From Chrysiogenia bacterium (GTDB taxonomy: Bacteria > JAGRBM01), in the NCBI GenBank assembly GCA_020434085.1, contig JAGRBM010000401.1:1-10248 (forward strand): a DNA stretch of 10,248 nucleotides, read 5' to 3'. This document shows, one piece after another, positions 1 through 6,255 of this stretch; position 1 is the stretch's first letter; each line of letters starts with the position of its first letter. Below the pieces are notes generated by a model. It had not been told where the DNA came from and ran no database searches. It worked only from the letters and a program-made list of their open reading frames with translations. The position numbers and the translations under genes were made by a program.

Positions 1-757
1 CGCCCACGACGAAGACCTGCAAATCGGGAACGCGCGTTGCAACCTTCGCCGCCGCGCGCAGAAACAGCGCCTGATTCTTGATGGGCACCAGCCGCCCGAC
101 GATTCCGACGGCAGGAAGGTTTTGTGAAAGCCCCAGCTCGCGTTGCAGGCGGCGCTTCTCTGTCGGGTTTGCGAGCGCTTCGAGGTCGAGTCCAAGCGGC
201 ACGACGCGGAGCTTGTCCGGATGCGCGATACGGTAGTCGCGTTCGAGCTCCTCGCGCAGCGCGGGAGAGATCGCCAGCACGCCGTGGGAGAGCGTGCTCA
301 AAAATCGCTCGACGCGCACGATGTTCTCCGATGCCCCCTCGCTGAAGTAGCCCTCGAAGACCTGCCCATGGAAGGTGTGCACCCGGACGGGCACGCGGGC
401 GATCCACGCGGCGATACGTCCCAGCGCGCCAGCCTTGGACTTGTGGGTGTGCACGACATCGGGGCGATCACGCAGCAGAATCCAGAGAATGGAGAGAAAC
501 GCACGCAGGTCCTTGAGCGGTGAGATCGGGCGCGAGAGCGTCGGCAGCACATGGCGCCGAAGGCCCGGACGGCCCTCGAACAGATGGCTCATCTCTTCCT
601 CGTCGTCGGTGACGTGGCCGTGAATGAGGAGCGTATCGACGCGCCCGCCGGTCTTTTCCGAAGAGAGCCCCTCGCTGGTGAGCACCGCATGCACCGCCGG
701 GCCGCCCACGTTGAGGCGGTCCATGATGCGCACGATCTTGAGGGGTTTGTCCGCCAT
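1..757 (-). CDS. GT4-type glycosyltransferase, C-terminus cut by the window edge
   Basis: Probably transfers a sugar from a nucleotide-sugar donor to a lipid-linked glycan at the cytoplasmic face of the inner membrane. The first 252 codons are present. The N-terminus (MADKPLKIVRIMDRLNVGGP) has the glycine-rich loop common to GT4 enzymes. Further on are HTHKSKAG (103-110), HTFHGQVFEGYFS (127-139), a VPLGLDLEAL stretch (186-195) that usually opens the second Rossmann domain, and GRLVPIKN (221-228), all typical of GT4/WbnH-like transferases. The donor-binding E-x7-E region would lie beyond the left edge. ATG at 757 is chosen because the conserved N-terminus begins there. It lies 9 bases after the stop of the upstream amidotransferase gene, without a strong Shine-Dalgarno, which fits translational coupling as the last visible gene of the operon. 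The family is clear; the sugar specificity cannot be told. Confidence 0.9.
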   Translation of the reverse strand, partial: MADKPLKIVRIMDRLNVGGPAVHAVLTSEGLSSEKTGGRVDTLLIHGHVTDDEEEMSHLFEGRPGLRRHVLPTLSRPISPLKDLRAFLSILWILLRDRPDVVHTHKSKAGALGRIAAWIARVPVRVHTFHGQVFEGYFSEGASENIVRVERFLSTLSHGVLAISPALREELERDYRIAHPDKLRVVPLGLDLEALANPTEKRRLQRELGLSQNLPAVGIVGRLVPIKNQALFLRAAAKVATRVPDLQVFVVG

Positions 758-766
758 GCAGGGATT

Positions 767-2632
767 CTACGCGCCCTGGATGCGCTCAAGCCAGCGCGAG
801 AGCACGAGCAGGCCGTAGATGCGCTGGCCCGCGTCGAGGGCGCGGCTCTGGTGCGCCTCCCACAGGGCGCGCACGGCGGCAAAGTCGAGGTGCGCATAGA
901 GCGGATTTTCCTCGTTGAGAAGCCGCGCGGCGGCCCATTCGCGAAGCGGGCCGCGGATCCACTCGTGAAAAGGGACGCCGAATCCGTGCTTGCGGCGGTT
1001 CAAAATCTCATCCTCGATGATGCCGGCGTAGGCCTTGCGCATCCAGATCTTCAGGGAGAGTCCTCGCGTGAGCCCCTTCGCCGGGAGTGCGTGTCCCAGC
1101 TCGACGACCTCGCGCGAGAGAAACGGCGCGCGCAGCTCCAGGCTGTGGGCCATGGTCATCCGGTCGGTCTTTACGAGCAGGTCATCGGGCAAGTAGCTCT
1201 CGAAGTTGATGCGGAGGGCTTCGTGCACGGGCGAGTCGCTCGTCGGCGTGCCGAAAATCGGCCAGGGAAAGCTTGTGCAGGCGGCGCGGTGTTTCTTGCT
1301 CAGCAGGCCGAGCGCCACCTCGGCCGGGGCCAGCGACTGCCAGCGCAGCAGGCGTTCCATCGCCGGGCGGGTGGCGTCTGCCAGCAGGCGGCGAAGCCGC
1401 CCGCCGCGGTTCCCATAACCACCGGTATCGGGAACGAGACCCGCGAAGGGTTTCATGGCGGCGAGCGCGAAGCCGGGCACGCGCTCGGTCATGGCGATGC
1501 CGGCAAAGCGCTCGTAGCCGCAGAAGACCTCGTCGCCGCCGTCGCCGCCGAGCGCAACGGTGATGTGTTCTCTTGCATGGGCGGCCAGCGCGTGAACCGC
1601 AATGGCGGAGGAATCAGCCATGGGTTCGTCGAGCGCATCCAGCACCGCGTCCATCAGCGCTTCATCGCCGGTGACGATCTTCTCAAAATGCTTGGTGTTG
1701 AATGCCTCGGCGGCGCGGCGGGCCCAGGGGCTCTCGTCGTAACCAACGCCGTCGCTGAAGCCGATGGAGAAGGTCGAGAGGTCCTCCACTCCCGCGCGGC
1801 GCATCTCGTGAACGAGAATCGTGGAATCCACGCCGCCCGAGAGAAACGCCCCGAGCGGCACGTCGGATTCGAGTCGCGAAGCGGTCGCATGGTGGATACG
1901 CTCGCGAATGAGCGGCAGCGCGTCGGCTTCCTTGATTTTCGTGGGGGCCGGCGATGCGCGCCAGTAGTTCGATTTCTCGGTGAGCCTGCCGCCCTCAAAG
2001 ACGGCGTAACCCGCGGGCTCTACCTGCTCCACGCCCTGGAGAATGCGCGGCGCGCGGGCGTATCCCAGCGTGAGATAGGACCACAGTCCGACCGGATCGA
2101 CCGGTGGCACCTGATCGAGCAGCGCCAGCAGCGAGAACACCTCACTGGAAAAGGCGACGCCCTCGCGGCCGGTGGGGCGCTCAAAGTAGAAGAGCGGTTT
2201 CTCACCCGATGCGTCGCGAACCAGCGTCAGGCGGCGCTCTTTTGTCGCCCAGAGCGCGGCGGCGAACATGCCGTCGAACTTCGCAAAGGCATCGCTTCCC
2301 CAGTGGGCGAAGGCTTTTACAAAGACCTCGGTGTCCGAGCGCGTCTCGAAATGCTCGCCCGCGGCTTCCAGTTGCGCGCGCAGTTCGTGGTGGTTGTAGA
2401 GCTCGCCGTTGTAGACAGCGACGACGCGGCCGCGTGAATCTTGAAAAGGCTGCGCGCCGCCTTCCTTGTCGATGACGATGAGGCGCCGGTGGGCGAGCGC
2501 GAGGGAATCCTCGAAGTGAAAGCCGTCCTCGTCGGGGCCGCGGTGGACGAGCCGCTCCGCCGCGGCGCGCGCGCGCTTCTCGAACAGCTCCGGGCTCTCC
2601 CCGGGCACCAGCAGTCCGGCGATTCCGCACAT
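767..2632 (-). CDS. asnB: Glutamine-hydrolysing asparagine synthetase / polysaccharide-cluster amidotransferase (AsnB family)
   Basis: Couples glutamine hydrolysis to ATP-dependent amidation of a carboxylate, in the classic case aspartate to asparagine. At 621 residues it is full length for the family. The N-terminal class II glutaminase domain starts MCGIAG with the catalytic Cys2, followed by RGPDEDG (31-37), YNGELYN (74-80), RSDTEVF (98-104) and GEKPLFY (143-149). The synthetase domain has the PP-loop SGGVDST (265-271), LGGDGGDEVF (361-370), DRMTMAHSLELRAPF (490-504) and RRKHGFGVPFHEW (546-558). Both active sites look intact. The ATG overlaps the TGA of the upstream glycosyltransferase by one base (TGATG), and the start is fixed by Cys2. 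Because it sits between glycosyltransferases, it may amidate a uronic acid or supply an amino substituent for the glycan rather than serve general asparagine synthesis. That role is inferred from context. The gene symbol names the family only. Confidence 0.95.
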   Translation of the reverse strand: MCGIAGLLVPGESPELFEKRARAAAERLVHRGPDEDGFHFEDSLALAHRRLIVIDKEGGAQPFQDSRGRVVAVYNGELYNHHELRAQLEAAGEHFETRSDTEVFVKAFAHWGSDAFAKFDGMFAAALWATKERRLTLVRDASGEKPLFYFERPTGREGVAFSSEVFSLLALLDQVPPVDPVGLWSYLTLGYARAPRILQGVEQVEPAGYAVFEGGRLTEKSNYWRASPAPTKIKEADALPLIRERIHHATASRLESDVPLGAFLSGGVDSTILVHEMRRAGVEDLSTFSIGFSDGVGYDESPWARRAAEAFNTKHFEKIVTGDEALMDAVLDALDEPMADSSAIAVHALAAHAREHITVALGGDGGDEVFCGYERFAGIAMTERVPGFALAAMKPFAGLVPDTGGYGNRGGRLRRLLADATRPAMERLLRWQSLAPAEVALGLLSKKHRAACTSFPWPIFGTPTSDSPVHEALRINFESYLPDDLLVKTDRMTMAHSLELRAPFLSREVVELGHALPAKGLTRGLSLKIWMRKAYAGIIEDEILNRRKHGFGVPFHEWIRGPLREWAAARLLNEENPLYAHLDFAAVRALWEAHQSRALDAGQRIYGLLVLSRWLERIQGA

Positions 2633-3720
2633 CAGGCGGCCCCGCCCAGAACTTCGCGGTAGAGCGCTTCGGTGGCGCGCACATTGGTCTCCAGGTTGAA
2701 GTGCTCTGCGACGAACTTCTGCGCGGCTTTGCCCAGTCTCTCGCGCAGCGCCCTGTCGGAGAGCAGGCGCGCGAGTTGCGCCGCCGCTTCCTCGTCATTG
2801 CCGGCAAGCAGGCCGGTCTCCCCGTCTTTGATGAGGCTTCCAATGGACGCGACCTTCGTCGCAAGAAGCGCCGTGCCCGCGGCGGCGGCTTCCAGCAGCG
2901 ACATGGGCAGGCCCTCGGCCCGCGAAAGCAACATCACCACATCCGCGCGCGTGACGAGCGCGGGAACATCGTTTCTGCGCCCGAGAATGTGGATGTGGTC
3001 CCTGTGGGGGCTCTTCTCTCGCGCGCGCTCGAGCGCGGTGCGCAGCGGACCGTCCCCGGCGAAGACGAGATGTGCTCCGCTTCCGGCATGCCCGCACGCG
3101 CGCTCGAAAACCCCGAGAATTTCCAGCGGTCGTTTCACTTCCAGAAGATTCGCCAGCACGAGCACCACCGCCGCCTCTGTCGGGACTCCCAGCTCCGCGG
3201 GCTCCGCGCCGGAAAAGCGCGCGAGCTCCACGCCGTTTGCGAGCACGCGGGTGTTCGCGTTCTTCGTCTCGGCGGCGACGGCGTCGCCGACGGCGATCAC
3301 GGCGTCGGCGCGCGGCCACGCGGCATGGGCGATCCAGCGGGTGGCCTCGCGCATGGAGGCCTCGATGCAATGGTTGGTCGCGACGAGCCTTGTCCCCAGG
3401 CCGCGCCGCGCGTAGTGGGCGGTCAGCGCCGGCTGCGCCAGGTGTGCGTGAATGAGCTCGACGCCGCGCTCTCGCAGGTAGCGCCGCAGCGCCAGAGCCG
3501 CGCGCGGATCGTTGGCGCTTGCGCCCGGGCTCAGGCGAATGGGAGCGATCCCCTCGTCGCTGAACTTTTCGGTCAGCTCGTCGGGGCCGCCCAGATAGGC
3601 GAGGCGGTAGTCGAAGCTCTTGCTGTCCCAAAGGCGCGCGCTCTGGAGGACGAGCATCTCGGCGCCGCCGACGCCGAGGGTCTTGAGCAGCACCAGCACG
3701 CGTGGGCGCTGCTCAGCCAC
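2632..3720 (-). CDS. GT4 family glycosyltransferase
   Basis: A 362-residue cytoplasmic or membrane-associated retaining glycosyltransferase with GT-B fold, expected to add one sugar to the growing repeat unit. The N-terminal acceptor domain opens VLVLLKTLGVGGAEMLVLQ, with the GVGGAE motif (16-21) of GT4 enzymes. HAHLAQPALTAHYA follows (91-104). The second domain has ANGVELARF (161-169), NLLEVKRP (191-198), AGDGPLR (221-227), and the donor-binding E-x7-E pair E279/E287 in the stretch SRAEGLPMSLLEAAAAG. The start is GTG at 3720, which overlaps the upstream gene by 8 bases. It is supported by a GAGGGAG Shine-Dalgarno six bases upstream, inside the 3' end of that gene. The stop shares one base with the amidotransferase ATG. 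Donor and acceptor are unknown. Confidence 0.93.
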   Translation of the reverse strand: MAEQRPRVLVLLKTLGVGGAEMLVLQSARLWDSKSFDYRLAYLGGPDELTEKFSDEGIAPIRLSPGASANDPRAALALRRYLRERGVELIHAHLAQPALTAHYARRGLGTRLVATNHCIEASMREATRWIAHAAWPRADAVIAVGDAVAAETKNANTRVLANGVELARFSGAEPAELGVPTEAAVVLVLANLLEVKRPLEILGVFERACGHAGSGAHLVFAGDGPLRTALERAREKSPHRDHIHILGRRNDVPALVTRADVVMLLSRAEGLPMSLLEAAAAGTALLATKVASIGSLIKDGETGLLAGNDEEAAAQLARLLSDRALRERLGKAAQKFVAEHFNLETNVRATEALYREVLGGAA

Positions 3721-4783
3721 GGCGCGCTCCCTCGTGCGCCTCGCGCAGGATGCGCGCCCAGGTGTCGGCGTAGGCGCCGGTGTTGTAGTGGGTTTCGCCG
3801 CGGGTGCGGCCGCGCTCGGAGAGCCCGGTATAGAGCTCGGCGTCGCTGAGAAGTTTCTCGAAGGCCGCTTCCCATTCGTCGGCGGTCGAGGCCAGCAGTC
3901 CGGCGCGCCCCTCGTCGCAGGCCTGCACGTTCATTCCAACGGGCGAGGCGATGGTCGGCACGCTGAACGCGAAATACTGGATGATCTTCGTGCCGCACTT
4001 GGCGCGGCTCCATTCATCGTCGCTGAGCGGCATGACGCCCACGTCGAAGGCCGAGACCTCGAAACGCTCGGTCTTGTCGTCCCATTTGCGCTGGTCGAGC
4101 GGCACGTCGTCCCAATCGAGCGGCGCGGCGCCGATGGTGCGCAGCACGATGTCGCGCTTTTTCGCAAGGCGCGCCAGCGGTTCGCGAATGAGTTCGAGGT
4201 AGGGCGTCGTGAGCGGCGAGCCGATCCACCCGATGACGACTTTTCGATCGCCGGGAAGCTGCCGCGGCTTTCGCGCCGGATAGTGCACGAAGTCCAGGCA
4301 CGTGGGAATAACGTGGGTGTTTTCGTTGAAGGGGCGGATTTTCTCGGCGAGGTAATCGTTCCCCGCCACGACGCCGTCGCAGAGGGAGGCGACCTGTTCA
4401 AGCTTCTTGCTGCTTCCCAGCAGGCGCGAGCGCCACGTGGGCGACGATCCCGGCGGACGCAGGTCGATGGCGTCGTCCACGTCGAGAATCATCGGGATGC
4501 CAAGACCCGCGTAGGCTTTCTCCAGCCAGGGGCGCAGGTGATTGATCAGGTCGCGCTGGAGCACGATCACGTCGGTGGTCTGCCGCAGCGTCTGCATGCC
4601 GGTCAGGCGGTCGAAGAAGCGCTGGGCATAGGCTTTGGTTCCAGTGCCGGGGCGGCGCAGCGGATCGACCACGACCTCGAAGCCGCGCTCAATGAGATAG
4701 GGGGCGAAGGCGTAGGCCCGCAACCTGGCGCTGGCGCCGTGTTCATCGGTCTGCGTGAGAAACCTCACGCGAATGTCAGTCAT
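3713..4783 (-). CDS. Glycosyltransferase, GT4-like (GT-B fold)
   Basis: A 356-residue protein of the group of GT-B glycosyltransferases often found in surface-polysaccharide loci. Visible features are GASARLRAYAFAPYL (16-30) near the N-terminus, LDVDDAID (100-107), GWIGSP (175-180) at the start of the second domain, and the stretch from GVMPLSDDEWSR through CGTKIIQY to ASPVGMN (239-275). That stretch matches the conserved C-terminal donor-side region of this group. I place the start at ATG 4783. An in-frame GTG at 4795 would add four residues (MSSQ), but the ATG start gives an 8-base overlap with the upstream GT2 stop, as at the next junction, and has a GTGAG element seven bases ahead. Substrate is unknown. 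Confidence 0.88.
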   Translation of the reverse strand: MTDIRVRFLTQTDEHGASARLRAYAFAPYLIERGFEVVVDPLRRPGTGTKAYAQRFFDRLTGMQTLRQTTDVIVLQRDLINHLRPWLEKAYAGLGIPMILDVDDAIDLRPPGSSPTWRSRLLGSSKKLEQVASLCDGVVAGNDYLAEKIRPFNENTHVIPTCLDFVHYPARKPRQLPGDRKVVIGWIGSPLTTPYLELIREPLARLAKKRDIVLRTIGAAPLDWDDVPLDQRKWDDKTERFEVSAFDVGVMPLSDDEWSRAKCGTKIIQYFAFSVPTIASPVGMNVQACDEGRAGLLASTADEWEAAFEKLLSDAELYTGLSERGRTRGETHYNTGAYADTWARILREAHEGARRG

Positions 4784-5726
4784 TTGGGAACTCACTCAGG
4801 TCGACTCGTTTGCCGCCGGGATCGTAGTCGCGGCGCATCCGCGCGGCCAGCCGGTAGCGCTCGGAAAGCACTTCGCGCAGATAGGGCCGCGCGGTAAACG
4901 CCCGCGCCAGGTTCCAGGCCTCGCGCGCGGCCTGCCGCGGGGATGCCAGCGCCCAGCCGTTCTCGTTCTTGGCATGGAGCCACAGGCGGTTGCGGTAGAG
5001 CAGCTTCTCCTGCGTGGGCGAGGAGCGCATCGATCCGTAGCGCCGGTGCCAGCAGATGGCCTCGGGCGCATAGATCGCCCGCCATCCCTTGCGCCGGGCG
5101 CGCCAGGCCAGGTCGACGTCCTCGTAGTAGGCGAAAAATCGCTCGTCGAAGTAACCGGTTTCTTCCCTCACGTCTTCGAGCAGGGCGCGGTGATAGAGCG
5201 CCACCGCGCCGCTTGCGCCAAAGACCTCGCCGCGCGGACGGTGCAGCGTGGCAAACGCGCGCCCGGCATCGCGATCGACAAAGAGCCCCTCGCGCGCGTC
5301 GAAGCAGATCCCGGTGGTGTCGATGAGTTCGGTCTGCGCCATGTCCGCGTCCAGACGGCGCACGAGCGGCTGCACCGCGCCGATGCATCCTGCCGGATCG
5401 AGCGCGGCGCCGGCTTTGGCGAGAAAGTCCTTTTCCAGCAGCGCGTCGGAGTTGAGCGCCACGTAGCCCTCGATTTTCGAATCGGAGAGCGCCCGGTCGA
5501 TGAGCCCGTTGTGCGCGGCGGCAAAGCCCGCGTTTTCGGGGTGGGCGACGAGCTCGGCCTCGGACCAGCTTCCGCGCACCCAGTCGGCGCATCCGTCGCT
5601 TGAGCCGTTGTCCCAGACCAATACCCGGGCCGGTAGCGGGTCCATTGCGCGCAGGTTCGCCCGCAGCCCCTCGAGCAGGGGGCGGTTGTTCCAGAGCACG
5701 ATGCCGACGGCGTAGGGGGCGGGCAT
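4776..5726 (-). CDS. GT2 family glycosyltransferase (rhamnosyltransferase-like)
   Basis: A 316-residue inverting glycosyltransferase with GT-A fold, probably acting at the cytoplasmic membrane face early in glycan assembly. Motifs in order are WDNGSSDG (38-45) for nucleotide binding, ENAGFAAAHN (64-73), LNSDA (91-95) in the place of the metal-binding DXD, FGASGAVALYHR (169-180), and GYFDERFFAYYEDVDLAWR (191-209) with the catalytic-base-type ED pair, then CWHRRYGS (225-232). This pattern is the WbbL/rhamnosyltransferase-like subgroup, but rhamnose is only one possible sugar. ATG 5726 is supported by a GGAGAG Shine-Dalgarno about 7-9 bases upstream. It is the first gene of the minus-strand operon, so its promoter should lie in the intergenic region to the right. 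Its stop overlaps the next gene by 8 bases. Confidence 0.93.
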   Translation of the reverse strand: MPAPYAVGIVLWNNRPLLEGLRANLRAMDPLPARVLVWDNGSSDGCADWVRGSWSEAELVAHPENAGFAAAHNGLIDRALSDSKIEGYVALNSDALLEKDFLAKAGAALDPAGCIGAVQPLVRRLDADMAQTELIDTTGICFDAREGLFVDRDAGRAFATLHRPRGEVFGASGAVALYHRALLEDVREETGYFDERFFAYYEDVDLAWRARRKGWRAIYAPEAICWHRRYGSMRSSPTQEKLLYRNRLWLHAKNENGWALASPRQAAREAWNLARAFTARPYLREVLSERYRLAARMRRDYDPGGKRVDLSEFPND

Positions 5727-5842
5727 GAATGATCTCTCCGGCCTTGAGGGCGATTTTTTCAGCTTAGACGATCCACGGTCCGGATTTCCCGTTTCGGGCT
5801 GCCTCTGGGACCGTTGGGCCTCAAATCGTTTGTTTTTGCGAC

Positions 5843-5859
5843 ATAACGCCCTGCGTTAT
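5843..5859. promoter_or_regulatory. 17-bp palindrome, candidate operator
   Basis: ATAACGC and GCGTTAT form a perfect 7-bp inverted repeat around the trinucleotide CCT. It lies 117 bases upstream of the glycosyltransferase operon start and 35 bases before the -35 box of the rightward promoter. No T-run follows on either strand, so it is not an intrinsic terminator. A dyad of this size and spacing suits a dimeric helix-turn-helix repressor or activator. The dyad itself is seen; the role is inferred. Confidence 0.45.
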
Positions 5860-5893
5860 CTGGCCTAAATGCCCGATTCGTCTGGATATTTCG

Positions 5894-5922
5894 TTGACAT
5901 GCGGAGGGGATTTTCGCAAAAT
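5894..5922 (+). promoter_or_regulatory. Candidate sigma-70 promoter for the rightward operon
   Basis: A perfect -35 box TTGACA (5894-5899) is followed by a 17-base spacer and CAAAAT (5917-5922), which matches 4 of 6 positions of the -10 consensus. Transcription would start near 5929-5930 and run about 325 bases before the ATG at 6256. It is the best promoter-like match I found in the region. No equally good match was seen for the leftward operon. Confidence 0.45.
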
Positions 5923-5971
5923 GAACTCATTGAAGGTTGGTGGTGCTCCTTCTTTTTCTGTCCCACACAGT

Positions 5972-6111
5972 CCCCGCCAGGCGTATGCTTATGCTTGGTA
6001 ACGGAGATGCATGTGGGTCTCTGATCGTGAGCAACCTCCGGGCTACGCCGAAGTTCAGTAGGTACAATCCGGCTCTGGAGATGCTCGCGGCCTGACGCCT
6101 CGAAGGCGGGG
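5972..6111. repeat. Imperfect inverted repeats, possible remnant of a small element
   Basis: CCCCGCC-AGGCGT on the plus strand (5972-5984) recurs on the minus strand (6111 to 6095) as CCCCGCC-TTCG-AGGCGT, so 13 bases match with a four-base insertion. The enclosed 110 bases have no gene. The size and the lower GC would suit a decayed non-autonomous element, but I see no target-site duplication and chance is a real alternative in GC-rich DNA. Confidence 0.2.
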
Positions 6112-6121
6112 TCACATTTTT
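6093..6121 (+). terminator. Weak intrinsic terminator or attenuator-like hairpin in the leader
   Basis: TGACGCCT (6093-6100) can pair with AGGC (6104-6107) and GTCA (6111-6114) around a CGA loop, with a bulged GGG. This is followed by CA and five T residues (6117-6121). The layout resembles a rho-independent terminator, but the stem is interrupted and the T-run is short. If the promoter at 5894-5922 is real, termination here would give an RNA of about 190 nt, or would attenuate the downstream operon. Confidence 0.25.
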
Positions 6122-6149
6122 GGACGGAGAGCTCTCTGCGTTGTGAAGC

Positions 6150-6171
6150 GTCGGTCTTGTTCCAGACCGGC
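6150..6171 (+). other. Leader hairpin
   Basis: CGGTCT (6152-6157) and AGACCG (6164-6169) form a perfect 6-bp stem around TGTTCC. One G-U and one G-C pair can extend it to eight pairs. No T-run follows. It is the second of three consecutive hairpins between the putative start of transcription and the hydrolase gene. Function unknown. Confidence 0.4.
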
Positions 6172-6190
6172 CGAGTAGCAACCGGGCAAA

Positions 6191-6220
6191 CCGCGAATCG
6201 CAGTGGGTGCGGATTCGCGG
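6191..6220 (+). other. Strong leader hairpin just upstream of the hydrolase gene
   Basis: CCGCGAATC (6191-6199) and GATTCGCGG (6212-6220) form a perfect 9-bp stem. Inside it GCA (6200-6202) pairs with TGC (6208-6210), leaving one bulged G and a five-base GTGGG loop. The hairpin ends 35 bases before the ATG at 6256. As RNA it would be stable and could control translation or stability of the operon message; as DNA it could be a repressor site. The pairing is seen; the function is not known. Confidence 0.5.
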
Positions 6221-6255
6221 GACTTGCGAGAGTTCTCACAGAAGGATTGGTGGAA

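Larger units (their letters stand above)
5727..6255. other. Divergent intergenic region without a convincing gene
   Basis: Some 529 bases separate the two divergent operons. The stretch is less GC-rich than the flanking genes and contains T-runs such as TTTTTT at 5753-5758. It must hold promoters for both operons. I can propose a clear one only for the rightward operon. Open frames exist on both strands but have no protein-like composition, no good ribosome binding site and no family motif. Distinct sites inside it (palindrome, promoter, hairpins, inverted repeats) are listed separately. Confidence 0.7.

Noticed and set aside
551-2437. A 628-codon plus-strand frame opposite the AsnB gene.
   Set aside because: It has low-complexity, Arg/Ala/Gly-rich composition with no motifs; the minus-strand frame has every AsnB active-site motif.
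3620-4897. A 425-codon plus-strand frame opposite two glycosyltransferases.
   Set aside because: It spans the junction of two genuine minus-strand genes and shows no recognisable domain, so it is a GC-bias artefact.
5740-5758. A GCC-TTGAG-GGC mini-stem followed by a run of six T, terminator-like on the plus strand.
   Set aside because: The stem has only about three pairs and no plus-strand transcription is expected to reach this point; on the minus strand it is just the leader of the first glycosyltransferase gene.
5899-6024. A 41-codon plus-strand frame starting at ATG 5899.
   Set aside because: Its start lies inside the best promoter match (overlapping the -35 box), so that promoter would not transcribe it. 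The Cys/Phe/Trp-rich translation looks random.
6127-6136. The 10-bp palindrome GAGAGCTCTC.
   Set aside because: It is short and has no loop, so it would not form a useful RNA hairpin. Palindromes of this size arise by chance and it has no clear placement relative to a promoter.
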